A DNA stretch of 14,425 nt from Alsobacter sp040380755 (GCA_040380755.1 JBEIIL010000103.1:1-14425); one strand, 5' to 3'; numbered from the stretch's first letter, positions 6,699 through 13,572 are shown. The notes: a model not told the origin generated them from the letters alone. Translations and numbers: made by a program.

Positions 6699-7925
6699 AT
6701 GGCAGAGCCCGGGCTGACCTTGCGCGTCGCCGGGTCGATCGGCCTTGTTCCGGCGGAACAGTGGAACGCCTGCGCTCTCGCAGCCGATGTTGATTCACCG
6801 CGTGAAGCGGGTGAATCAGTCTCTGAGCAGCCGGATTCTCTGTCTCAGACTGACCCGGACAACCCCTTCCTCCACCACGCTTTTCTGCTGTCGCTGGAGG
6901 AGTCCGGATCAGCGGTCCCGCGAACCGGCTGGGCCGGCGCCCATGTGCTGGTCGAGGATGCGGCAGGCACCCTTCTCGCCTGTGCGCCGGCGTACCTGAA
7001 GGGTCATTCCCTCGGCGAATATTTCTTCTACCAGGGCTGGGCGGACGCCTATGAGCGCGCCGGCGGGTCGTATTATCCCAAGGTCCAGATCTCGGTCCCG
7101 TTCACGCCGGCTACCGGACGCAGACTGCTGGTCCGCCCCGGGCCGCGCGCCGGGCAGGCGCGCGAGGCTCTGATCGGTGGACTGCGGACGCTGCGCCAGC
7201 AGGCCGGCGCCTCCTCGGTCCACCTCACCTTCCTGCCCAAGACCGAGTGGGACCAGCTCGGCACGCACGGCTTCCTGCAGCGCACCGACCAGCAGTTCCA
7301 CTGGCTGGACGAGGCCTATGGCAGTTTCGACGGCTTCCTCGAAGCCCTGGCATCCCGCAAGCGCAAGGCGATCAAGCGGGAACGCCGCGATGCCCTGGCC
7401 GGCGGCATCACGATCGAACACGTCACAGGTGCGGCGATCACGGAGGCGCACTGGGATGCGTTCTACGCCTTCTACATGGACACGGGTTCACGAAAATGGG
7501 GTCGCCCCTATCTGACCCGAACCTTCTTCTCGCTGATCGGCGAGCGCATGGCCGACCGCGTACTGCTGGTCATGGCCAGGCGCGAGGGTCGTTACGTGGC
7601 CGGCGCCATCAACTTCATCGGCGCGCACACGCTTTATGGCCGCAACTGGGGCTGTGTCGAGGAGCATCCGTTCCTGCATTTCGAGGTCTGCTACTATCAG
7701 GCGATCGATTTCGCCCTGTCCCACGGGCTCAGGCGGGTCGAGGCTGGGGCCCAGGGCGAGCACAAGCTGGCCCGCGGCTACCGGCCGGTGACGACCTACT
7801 CGGCCCATGATCTGGCTGACCCCGGCCTGCGCCGTGCCGTCGCCGACTATCTGGCGCGCGAGCGGGCCTATGTGGAAGCGGCCCGGCGCGAGCTGACGGA
7901 ACAGGCCCCCTTCCGCAAGAGTTGA
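6699..7925 (+). CDS. FemAB/GNAT-like DUF482 protein with in-frame repeat insert
   Basis: DUF482 (COG3146) proteins have an acyl-CoA N-acyltransferase-type fold related to FemAB aminoacyl transferases; the acceptor is unknown. The protein is 408 aa. Diagnostic parts are DNPFLHHAFLLSLEESGS, the aromatic EYFFYQGWADAYERAGG, YYPKVQISVPFTPATGRRL, the basic RKRKAIKRERR segment, and the C-terminal core FYMDTGSRKWGRPYLTR...GRNWG...HFEVCYYQAIDFA with GAQGEHKLARGY. Residues about 30-52, just before DNPFL, are a Ser/Glu/Asp-rich segment of three 7-residue units that family members normally lack; its DNA (6791-6853) is palindromic. The start ATG is 22 bp after the GDPD stop, with a weak ribosome site. The reading frame is intact, so the protein is probably functional with an exposed loop insertion. 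Confidence 0.9.
   Translation: MAEPGLTLRVAGSIGLVPAEQWNACALAADVDSPREAGESVSEQPDSLSQTDPDNPFLHHAFLLSLEESGSAVPRTGWAGAHVLVEDAAGTLLACAPAYLKGHSLGEYFFYQGWADAYERAGGSYYPKVQISVPFTPATGRRLLVRPGPRAGQAREALIGGLRTLRQQAGASSVHLTFLPKTEWDQLGTHGFLQRTDQQFHWLDEAYGSFDGFLEALASRKRKAIKRERRDALAGGITIEHVTGAAITEAHWDAFYAFYMDTGSRKWGRPYLTRTFFSLIGERMADRVLLVMARREGRYVAGAINFIGAHTLYGRNWGCVEEHPFLHFEVCYYQAIDFALSHGLRRVEAGAQGEHKLARGYRPVTTYSAHDLADPGLRRAVADYLARERAYVEAARRELTEQAPFRKS
6791..6853. repeat. 63-bp in-frame palindromic element, 3 x 21-bp periodicity
   Basis: The first hairpin is TGATTCACCGC (6791-6801), loop GTGAA, GCGGGTGAATCA (6807-6818), an 11-bp stem with one bulged G. The second hairpin is TCAGTCT (6816-6822) with AGACTGA (6847-6853), extended inward by GAG/CTC past a two-base bulge. 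GATTC or GAATC (the GANTC methylase site) recurs at 6792, 6813 and 6834, exactly 21 bp apart, in phase with codons, giving DSPREAG, ESVSEQP and DSLSQTD. The length is a multiple of three and preserves the gene. It resembles protein-coding palindromic elements such as Rickettsia RPEs in style. Whether it is mobile is inference. Confidence 0.7.
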
Positions 7926-7970
7926 GACAGGCCCGGTCTTCAAGGCCGCGGCAACACCACGGAGACGACA

Positions 7971-8261
7971 ATGCGCCTTCCCCTTCTGATCCTCGCCATG
8001 CTGGCCTCCGGCCCCGCTCTGGCGCAGAACCGGCCATCCACCCTGACCATGACGTGCGGCCAGAACCGCCAACTCGTACTGGCGCAGGGCGCCATCGTGC
8101 TTTCGACGGGGGGAATGACCTATGACCGCTTTGTTGCCGACAGCCGGAACTGCCTGCCGGGCCAATCGACCAAACGGACGATGGTGCCGGCCCGCGACAC
8201 CCCCTATTGCCCGCTGCAGATCTGCTTCGACCCATCCGGAGAACGCTTCATCGACGACTGA
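7971..8261 (+). CDS. Small secreted cysteine-containing hypothetical protein
   Basis: A 96-aa protein with a clear signal peptide (MRLPLLILAMLASGPALAQ, cleavage likely after ALA or AQ). The mature part of about 77 residues has four cysteines (C29, C61, C80, C85), enough for two disulfides, and the block GAIVLSTGGMTYDRFVAD. It resembles a family of short uncharacterised alphaproteobacterial exported proteins with this same GAIVL-TGG-TYDRFV core; no function is known to me. GGAGA lies five bases before ATG 7971. It is 45 bp after the DUF482 gene on the same strand. A periplasmic location is inferred. Confidence 0.85.
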   Translation: MRLPLLILAMLASGPALAQNRPSTLTMTCGQNRQLVLAQGAIVLSTGGMTYDRFVADSRNCLPGQSTKRTMVPARDTPYCPLQICFDPSGERFIDD

Positions 8262-8351
8262 CCCGGCTTGACGCTCCCTGCACGGCACGCCACACCGGGG
8301 CAGGCCGCCTGGCCACAGTTGGGTGTCTGCAACGGGATCGGGATCAGCACC

Positions 8352-8771
8352 ATGACCGCCTATGACGAAACAAACGTCTTTGCCCGCATCCTGCGCGGCG
8401 AACTGCCGTGCGAGAAGGTCTACGAGGACGCGGCCTGCCTCGCCCTGATGGACATCATGCCGCGTGCCGACGGGCATGTCCTGGTGATTCCGCGGGTCCC
8501 GTCCCGCACGATTCTCGATATCGACACCGGCGCGCTCGCCGGCTTGATGGCCGGCGTGCAGATCGTGGCCCGCGCCGTCAAGGCCGGCATGGCGGCCGAC
8601 GGGCTGACGATCCAGCAGTTCAACGAAAGTGCCGGCGGTCAGGTGGTGTTCCACCTGCACGTGCATGTTCTGCCCCGCTGGACCGGTGTGTCCCTGCGCC
8701 CGCACACCGGCGAGATGGCCAAGCCGGAGGCGCTACGCGTCCATGCCGACCGGATCCGGGCCGCGCTCTGA
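8352..8771 (+). CDS. HIT-family nucleotide hydrolase/transferase
   Basis: Histidine-triad proteins cleave nucleoside phosphoramidates or dinucleotide polyphosphates by a nucleotidyl-His intermediate. The protein is 139 aa. The N-terminal FARILRGELPCEKVYED, ALMDIMPRADGHVLVIPR in the middle and the HIT motif HLHVHVL (101-107), with the middle His catalytic, are all intact. ATG 8352 was chosen because family proteins start a few residues before FARIL; the frame extends upstream to 8268 without resemblance. It sits 90 bp after the small secreted-protein gene. Its last 39 bp, including the stop, are shared with the 3' end of rlmE on the other strand. The exact nucleotide substrate is unknown. Confidence 0.93.
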   Translation: MTAYDETNVFARILRGELPCEKVYEDAACLALMDIMPRADGHVLVIPRVPSRTILDIDTGALAGLMAGVQIVARAVKAGMAADGLTIQQFNESAGGQVVFHLHVHVLPRWTGVSLRPHTGEMAKPEALRVHADRIRAAL

Positions 8772-9467
8772 CACGCCGCGCGCGCCGCGATAGCCCATCG
8801 CCAGCACATAGAGTTCGGCCGAATCGGCCCGGCTCGCCGCAGGCTTCACGTGGCGGACGGTGCCGAAATCGCGCTTGAGGTCGGCGAGCAGCGAACTCTC
8901 GGTGCCGCCCTGCAGCACCTTGGCCACGAAGGATCCTCCCGGAGCAAGGACCTGTCGGGCAAAATCGATCGCCATTTCGGCCAGCGCAACGATCTTGAGA
9001 TGATCGGTCTTCTTGTGGCCGGTCGAATTGGCCGCCATGTCCGACATCACCACGTCAGCCTGCCCGCCCAGCATGGCTTTCAACCGATCGGGTGCATCAT
9101 CAGCCAGAAAGTCCATGACCTCGAACGTGACGCCCGGAATCGGAGCGATCTCCAGGAGGTCGATGCCCACCACCTTGCCGCGGCCCTGCACCGAACCGAC
9201 GCGCGCCGCCGACACCTGAGCCCAGCCGCCCGGCGCGGCACCGAGATCGACGACGCGCTGCCCGGGCTTCAGGATCCGGTACTTGTCATCCATCTCGAGG
9301 AGCTTGTAGGCAGCACGGGAGCGGTAGCCCTCACGCTTGGCCCGCGCCACATAGGGATCGTTCAGCTGCCGCTCCAGCCAACGGTTCTGCGACGATGTTC
9401 GCTTTCGCGCCGTCTTCACCCGCTGCTTCAGCGAGCGGCCGCCCTCGCGGCCGGACTCGCCTGTCAC
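8733..9467 (-). CDS. rlmE: 23S rRNA 2'-O-ribose methyltransferase (RlmE/FtsJ)
   Basis: Methylates the 2'-OH of the A-loop uridine (U2552 in E. coli) in 23S rRNA using SAM, late in 50S assembly. The protein is 244 aa. The catalytic tetrad K55-D143-K183-E218 is complete (RAAYKL, MSDMA, FVAKVLQGG, DSAELYV). The SAM site DLGAAPGGW is at 74-82. The N-terminal basic segment (KQRVKTARKRTSSQNRWLERQLNDPY) is typical of alphaproteobacterial forms. The GTG start at 9467 overlaps the ppx TGA (GTGA) and has GAAGGGG upstream within ppx. The C-terminal tail after AMGYRG is about 16 residues longer than usual and is encoded by the region that overlaps the HIT gene. Confidence 0.95.
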   Translation of the reverse strand: MTGESGREGGRSLKQRVKTARKRTSSQNRWLERQLNDPYVARAKREGYRSRAAYKLLEMDDKYRILKPGQRVVDLGAAPGGWAQVSAARVGSVQGRGKVVGIDLLEIAPIPGVTFEVMDFLADDAPDRLKAMLGGQADVVMSDMAANSTGHKKTDHLKIVALAEMAIDFARQVLAPGGSFVAKVLQGGTESSLLADLKRDFGTVRHVKPAASRADSAELYVLAMGYRGARGVSERGPDPVGMDA

Positions 9468-10579
9468 GCTGGCCGCCCCTTCGCCGGGTGCCAGACCCCG
9501 TCCTCGAGCATGAGCTGCATCAAGATTCCCTCGCGCAGCCCTCGGTCGGCAATGCGCAGTCGCGGCGCCGGGAAAGCCCGGCGGATCGCCTCCAGGATCG
9601 CACATCCGGCGAGCACCAGATCGGCGCGCTCATTGCCGACGCACGGATTGGCGGCCCGCTCCCGATAGCCCATCCCGATCAGCCGGTCGACGACCGTGCT
9701 GACATCGGCGTCCTGCATCCAGATCCCGTCAACCTGCCGGCGATCGTAGCGTGCCAGTCCGAGATGGACGCCCGCAATGGTCGTCACGGTGCCGGATGTG
9801 CCAAGCAGGTGGAACCGGCTGCAACGGCCGACCTTGGCCACCTCGTTGGTGAAGGCCGCGAGCATCCCGTCAACCTCATGGACCATGCCCTCGAAGCCGT
9901 CGCGCGTGACCTCCAGGCCGCCATGGCGCTCCGCCAGGGTGACGACCCCTACGGGCAGTGAGGTCCAGGCGACGACACGGTCGCGCAGCGAGGCGCCGCG
10001 CCGCGCCCGTCCCAGCCAGATCAGCTCTGATGATCCGCCGCCGATGTCGAACAGCAGCGTTCCCTCCGCCTCCGGATCGGCGAGCGCCGCACAGCCGGTG
10101 ACGGCCAGATGCGCCTCGGTCTCGCGGTCGACCACCTCCAGCTCGAGGTCGGTCTCGTCCCGCACCCGCGCCACGAAATCAGCCCCGTTGACCGCGGCCC
10201 GGCACGCCTCGGTGGCGATCAGCCGGGCCCGCGAGACGCCACGGCCTTCCATCTTGGAGCGGCAGACGTGCAGGGCCTCGATGGTGCGGGTGATCGCGAT
10301 GTCGCGCAGCCGGTTTGACGCGCCAAGCCCCTCGCCAAGGCGGACGATGCGCGAGAAGGCGTCAACGACGCGAAACCCGTCCGAGGACGGGCGCGCGACC
10401 AAAAGCCGGCAATTGTTGGTCCCGAGGTCGAGGGCTGCGTAGGTGCGCAGGCCGTGAGAGTCACGGCCAGAGCGCACAGGCCCTGCAGTCGTCTGCGTCG
10501 CCACAACGGCCGCGGCGGTCGGTGTGACCAGCTGAGGATCTCCGAGCACTGCGGCCCCTGCATCGTCGACCGGCGCCAC
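9464..10579 (-). CDS. Ppx/GppA family phosphatase
   Basis: ASKHA-fold enzyme that removes phosphate from polyphosphate (Ppx) or pppGpp (GppA); the sequence alone does not separate the two. The protein is 371 aa, the short single-core form lacking the C-terminal HD domain of E. coli Ppx. Phosphate loops are ALDLGTNNCRLLVA (49-62) and FDIGGGSSEL (177-186), with ATEACRAA (122-129) between them, carrying the putative catalytic Glu, and LLGTSGT later. A 45-residue low-complexity N-terminal extension precedes the core. The start is GTG 10579 with a GGGGG tract about 7 bases upstream. It is the first gene of a ppx-rlmE operon with a 4-nt overlap, a pairing common in Alphaproteobacteria. A promoter-like pair lies at 10609-10638. 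Confidence 0.92.
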   Translation of the reverse strand: MAPVDDAGAAVLGDPQLVTPTAAAVVATQTTAGPVRSGRDSHGLRTYAALDLGTNNCRLLVARPSSDGFRVVDAFSRIVRLGEGLGASNRLRDIAITRTIEALHVCRSKMEGRGVSRARLIATEACRAAVNGADFVARVRDETDLELEVVDRETEAHLAVTGCAALADPEAEGTLLFDIGGGSSELIWLGRARRGASLRDRVVAWTSLPVGVVTLAERHGGLEVTRDGFEGMVHEVDGMLAAFTNEVAKVGRCSRFHLLGTSGTVTTIAGVHLGLARYDRRQVDGIWMQDADVSTVVDRLIGMGYRERAANPCVGNERADLVLAGCAILEAIRRAFPAPRLRIADRGLREGILMQLMLEDGVWHPAKGRPA

Positions 10580-10608
10580 GTCGAACCCCCGTCACGAACC
10601 TGTTGTCG

Positions 10609-10638
10609 AGTGTAACAACCAACTTGTTGCGCTGCCAA
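10609..10638 (-). promoter_or_regulatory. Candidate sigma-70-type promoter for ppx-rlmE
   Basis: On the minus strand TTGGCA (10638-10633; 5 of 6), an 18-bp spacer and TACACT (10614-10609) with an upstream TG (extended -10) give a start near 10602, about 22 nt before the GTG. A 6-bp inverted repeat (TTGCGC 10627-10632, GCGCAA 10640-10645) overlaps the -35 box and could bind a regulator. Confidence 0.45.
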
Positions 10639-10677
10639 GGCGCAAAGCTGGACCGTCGCCTTGCAGGACTGCCCAGG

Positions 10678-10721
10678 CTAGAGCGGAATCCGACCTGATT
10701 GCATCAGGTCGTTCGCTCTAG
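10678..10721. repeat. Intergenic palindromic repeat element (44 bp)
   Basis: CTAGAGCG (10678-10685) pairs with CGCTCTAG (10714-10721), and CGACCTGAT (10691-10699) pairs with ATCAGGTCG (10703-10711), around a TGC loop. Between the two stems the left side carries GAATC while the right has only TT, so one arm appears to have lost three bases. The CTAGAGCGGAATC... type resembles dispersed intergenic palindromes common in alphaproteobacterial genomes. On the plus strand CTCTTTGTTTTAG follows, so it could also work as a terminator in that direction, though no plus-strand gene needs one here. Confidence 0.7.
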
Positions 10722-10780
10722 CTCTTTGTTTTAGCGTCATCTTTGTCCGCCAACCGGCATCCACTTGGCGGGATGATACT

Positions 10781-11194
10781 TTAGGGCTCCACCAACTCGC
10801 TCCGTCTGGTTGTCACCAGGTCGGCGATCCGCCGCCACAGCGCTGCACGCGTGTAAGGCTTGGCCAGAACCGCGGCCGCGCCCAGCGCGTGGGCCTGGGC
10901 CACGAAGGTCGTGGTTGGCTTGAAAGTCATCGCCACAAGCGGCGGCGGCCCACCCGGCAACCCCTCGAGGCCCCCGGCCAGCGCCAGCCCGCCGGCACCC
11001 ACCGAGTCGAGATCGACCAGGATCACGTCCGGTCGCAGCCGCCGGATGGCCAGGGCAGCCGGCAGAATGTCATTGGCGAGGCCAATGGACGGGACCCCGC
11101 CATCGCGCAGCATGGCCGCAAGCAATGTGCGTTCGTGGCAGGGCTTCTGCACCAGAAGCACGGAAATGATCCCAAACCGTGGCGGGTAAAGCAT
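10781..11194 (-). CDS. Stand-alone receiver-like protein lacking the acidic pair
   Basis: A 137-aa CheY-like fold with no output domain. Beta-1 reads ISVLLVQKP: the metal-binding acidic pair is replaced by Q16-K17. The phospho-acceptor position D61 (VILVDLDS), T90 (VAMTFKP) and K112 (VLAKPYTRAAL) are still in place. Without the acidic residues, Mg-dependent phosphorylation should be weak or absent, suggesting a pseudo-receiver or a protein-binding module; this is inference from known receiver chemistry. The ATG at 11194 has no clear ribosome site. The 101 bp upstream are unusually AT-rich for this genome. The gene is 201 bp before ppx on the same strand, with the palindromic repeat between. 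No cognate kinase is nearby. Confidence 0.8.
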   Translation of the reverse strand: MLYPPRFGIISVLLVQKPCHERTLLAAMLRDGGVPSIGLANDILPAALAIRRLRPDVILVDLDSVGAGGLALAGGLEGLPGGPPPLVAMTFKPTTTFVAQAHALGAAAVLAKPYTRAALWRRIADLVTTRRSELVEP

Positions 11195-11295
11195 GAAAAA
11201 GTCCGGTTCGCAATGAAACCGAGCCTAAACCATCAATCCTTGACGTCGCGTAAGAATATAAAAAGTTGTGAATTCCAAATATGCAATCGAGAAAT
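11195..11295 (-). other. AT-rich intergenic region upstream of the receiver gene
   Basis: About 100 bp with A/T tracts (AAGAATATAAAAAG, AATTCCAAATATG) stand out from the GC-rich surroundings. It lies after the arfB stop and before the receiver gene start and probably holds the receiver promoter. On the minus strand TTGCAT and TATATT occur but are 20 bp apart, so no standard promoter is claimed. Confidence 0.4.
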
Positions 11296-11718
11296 TCAGT
11301 CTTCATCCGGACGGTCGCGCCGGTTTCGCTTGACATCGCCGCGCTTGGTCTTGCCGTCGAGGCGGCGGACCTTCGAAGCCAGAGTCGGGCGGGTCGCACG
11401 TCGCGTCCGCGGCACCACGGCAGCCTCCCGGATCAGCGCAAAGAGCCGTTCGCGCGCATCCTGCCGGTTGCGGTCCTGGCTGCGGAAGCGCTGGGCGGTG
11501 ATGACGATCACGCCCTCCTGGGTCAGCCGGCTGCCGGCCAGCACCATCAGCCGAGCGCGCACGTCGTTGGGCAGGCCGGGCGATCGCGCCGCGTCGAAGC
11601 GCAGCTGGACCGCGGTCTCGACCTTGTTGACATTCTGGCCGCCGGGCCCCGACGACCGGATGAACTGCTCGTCGAGCTCACGCTCGTCGATCGTGACACG
11701 CCCGGTGACACGGATCAC
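11296..11718 (-). CDS. arfB: Alternative ribosome-rescue factor ArfB (YaeJ-type peptidyl-tRNA hydrolase)
   Basis: Releases peptides from ribosomes stalled at the end of mRNA without a stop codon. The protein is 140 aa, the same length as E. coli ArfB. The catalytic GGQ is at 26-28 within SSGPGGQNVNKVETAVQLRF, followed by the RF-1 domain core. The C-terminal tail (about 112-136) is rich in Lys/Arg (KVRRLDGK, TKRGDVKRNRR), matching the tail that inserts in the empty mRNA channel. The GTG at 11718 is supported by a very strong purine tract (GGGGAGGGAG) and by family length; the frame runs far upstream only as a shadow of the exporter gene. GTGA overlaps the exporter stop, so the two genes are translationally coupled. 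Confidence 0.94.
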   Translation of the reverse strand: MIRVTGRVTIDERELDEQFIRSSGPGGQNVNKVETAVQLRFDAARSPGLPNDVRARLMVLAGSRLTQEGVIVITAQRFRSQDRNRQDARERLFALIREAAVVPRTRRATRPTLASKVRRLDGKTKRGDVKRNRRDRPDED

Positions 11719-13145
11719 GGCTCCCTCCCCCGCAGTGAAGCCGCAGGGCCCCCGACCAGGTCGGCACCGGCCCCGGCCGGCAACAGCTTCCAGAAGATCA
11801 CCGCGGAACTGACCGCGACGAGACCCACCACGGCGAACACGAACGGAAAATGCGACGCCGACAGCAGCGGGCCGCCCAGGGCGCTGGCGGCCAGTTCGAG
11901 CCCCAGCGCGGCCACGGCGACACCGACCGAGCCCGACAGCTCCTGCAGGACTGCGGCAAAACTGGTCGCCGGGCTGAGCTTCTCGGTCGGCACATCGGCG
12001 TATGCCACGGCGCTGATCGCCGTGAACTGCAAGGACCGCAGGAAACCGCCGACGAGAAGCACCGCCAGCATGAGGAGAGCGGGTGTCCCAACGCCAAACA
12101 GCGCCGGCGCCGCCACGCTGGCCGAGGACAGGACGGCATTGACGATCAGCACCCGCCGGAAGCCGAACCGCCGCAGGATCGGGGCGGCACAGAGCTTCAT
12201 CGTCACGGCGCCCACTCCGGCCGCAAACGTGGTCAGGCCGGATGCGAAGGCGTTCATGCCGAGCCCGACCTGCAGCAGCAGCGGCAGCAGGAACGGCGAG
12301 GCGCCCATCCCGACCCGGAAGACGAAGCCACCTGCAAGACTGGCCCTGAAGGTCGGCAAGGCCAGCAGGCGCAGGTCGATCAGGGGATCGGGCACCCTCA
12401 GCGCGTGGATGACGAAAATCCACAGCAGGGCAGCCCCGGTCACCAGCAGCGCAACGATGCCCCAGCCGGGCACAAGGTCGAGCCCGGCCAGCGTCGCACC
12501 GGTGAGGAACGCGGCAAGACCCGGGCCGACCAGCAGAAAGCCGACGAGGTCGAACCGCACCCGCTCGGTTTCGCGGATGTCCGGGATGAAGGCCAGCGCC
12601 AGCGCCACGCCGATGCCGGCGATCGGCACATTGATCCAGAAGATCCAGCGCCAGTCGAAATAGGTCGTGATGAAGCCGCCGACCGGCGGCCCCATGATCG
12701 GGCCCATCAGCGCCGGAATGCTCAGCCAGGCGAGCGCATTGACGAGGTCGCGCCTGTCGACGCTGCGCAGTACGATCAGGCGCCCGACCGGGATCATCAG
12801 GGCGCCGCCCATGCCTTGCAGCACGCGCGCCGCCACGAGGCTGCCGACCCCGCCGGACAACGCACAGCCGATGGAGCCGGCCGCGAACACCAGCATCGAG
12901 GCGCAGAACACCGGGCGTGCGCCAAAGCGGTCCGCCACCCATCCCGAGGCAGGAATGAAGATCGCGAGCGCCAGCAGGTAGGAGGTCAGCGCAAGCTTGA
13001 GGTGGATCGGGCTTTCACCCAGGTCCACCGCAATGGCAGGCAACGACGTCGACAAGACCGTCGCGTCGAGATTTTCCATGAACAGCGCCGTGGCGACGAT
13101 CAGGGGCACCAGCCGGTCGTGGGGAAGCGACGGAAGGCGCGCCAT
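11715..13145 (-). CDS. MFS exporter, DHA2 (14-TM) family, MdtD-like
   Basis: Proton-driven drug or metabolite exporter of the inner membrane. The protein is 476 aa with about 14 hydrophobic segments. The motif near TM1 is LDATVLSTSLPAIAVDLG. Motif A is GWVADRFGARPVF (loop 2-3). VLQGMGGALMIPVGRL forms TM4, and the antiporter motif C is MGPIMGPPVGGFI in TM5, followed by WRWIFWINVPI. The pattern is closest to MdtD/HsrA-like DHA2 proteins. The start ATG 13145 has a weak ribosome site. The gene lies 100 bp downstream of IF-1 on the same strand and overlaps arfB. No adjacent membrane-fusion protein or regulator is seen, so the substrate cannot be assigned. Confidence 0.92.
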   Translation of the reverse strand: MARLPSLPHDRLVPLIVATALFMENLDATVLSTSLPAIAVDLGESPIHLKLALTSYLLALAIFIPASGWVADRFGARPVFCASMLVFAAGSIGCALSGGVGSLVAARVLQGMGGALMIPVGRLIVLRSVDRRDLVNALAWLSIPALMGPIMGPPVGGFITTYFDWRWIFWINVPIAGIGVALALAFIPDIRETERVRFDLVGFLLVGPGLAAFLTGATLAGLDLVPGWGIVALLVTGAALLWIFVIHALRVPDPLIDLRLLALPTFRASLAGGFVFRVGMGASPFLLPLLLQVGLGMNAFASGLTTFAAGVGAVTMKLCAAPILRRFGFRRVLIVNAVLSSASVAAPALFGVGTPALLMLAVLLVGGFLRSLQFTAISAVAYADVPTEKLSPATSFAAVLQELSGSVGVAVAALGLELAASALGGPLLSASHFPFVFAVVGLVAVSSAVIFWKLLPAGAGADLVGGPAASLRGREP

Positions 13146-13245
13146 GGAGACCTGACCTGTGTGCAGGGCGCGGACGCAGCGACGCGAATGCGCGGGCCGA
13201 AGCGCCCCGCCGCCGGACCTTGTGTCCCGCGGCGCGGTCGCGGCG

Positions 13246-13521
13246 TCAGCGGCGGCGCATCTGGCCGCGCTGGACCGGACGGTTGGCGGCGGCGGGCCGT
13301 TCGTCCTTGTGGCGGAAGATCAGCCGCCCCTTCTCAAGGTCGTAGGGCGACATTTCCACCGTGACCCGGTCGCCCGCGAGCGTCTTGATCCGGTGCTTCT
13401 TCATCTTGCCGGCGGTGTAGGCGACGATCTCGTGCCCGCTGTCGAGCTGCACGCGGAAACGGGCGTCGGGAAGGATCTCGGTGACGAGACCCTCGAATTC
13501 CATCAGTTCTTCCTTGGCCAA
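13246..13521 (-). CDS. infA: Translation initiation factor IF-1, extended form, TTG start
   Basis: Binds the 30S A site and assists IF-2 and IF-3 during initiation. The protein is 91 aa against the usual 72. The OB-fold core (about 1-70) is intact: MAKEELMEFEG, LPDARFRVQLDSGHEIVAYTAGKMKKHRIK, LAGDRVTVEMSPYDL. It ends in LIFRHKDERP plus an Ala/Pro/Arg-rich tail (PVQRGQMRRR) instead of the standard ITYRFK end, resembling the second, longer IF-1 of some Proteobacteria. The start codon is TTG at 13521; MAKEE is the conserved N-terminus and AGAGAGG lies upstream, so TTG is preferred over the internal ATG seven codons in. It is downstream of the cold-shock gene on the same strand. Confidence 0.92.
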   Translation of the reverse strand: MAKEELMEFEGLVTEILPDARFRVQLDSGHEIVAYTAGKMKKHRIKTLAGDRVTVEMSPYDLEKGRLIFRHKDERPAAANRPVQRGQMRRR

Positions 13522-13542
13522 GCCTGGACCTCTCTGTTCACG

Positions 13543-13572
13543 AAACGAAGACCCGCCGGCGGGGGCCGGCGG
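13543..13572 (-). terminator. GC hairpin with T-rich tail between csp and infA
   Basis: A perfect 8-bp stem, CCGCCGGC (13553-13560) and GCCGGCGG (13565-13572), has a 4-nt loop. On the minus strand it is followed by GTCTTCGTTTC (to 13543), a moderate T-rich tail. It would end the cold-shock transcript, with readthrough into infA possible because the infA ribosome site starts only about 10 bp later. Confidence 0.55.

Noticed and set aside
8268..8296. TTGACG as a -35 box for the HIT gene
   Set aside because: No -10-like hexamer lies 16-18 bp downstream.
7488..8705. 405-codon minus-strand open frame
   Set aside because: Antisense to the DUF482, secreted-protein and HIT genes, all of which have clear family motifs; the frame has none.
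11281..12663. 460-codon plus-strand open frame
   Set aside because: Antisense to arfB and the exporter; Ser/Arg/Pro-rich shadow with no recognisable domain.
11719..12942. Long upstream extension of the arfB frame
   Set aside because: It is a shadow of the exporter gene; ArfB is 140 aa and the GTG has a strong ribosome site.
11850..13364. 504-codon plus-strand open frame, rich in Gln/Arg/His
   Set aside because: It is antisense to the MFS exporter and IF-1 genes, has a composition typical of a GC-rich shadow frame and no family motif.
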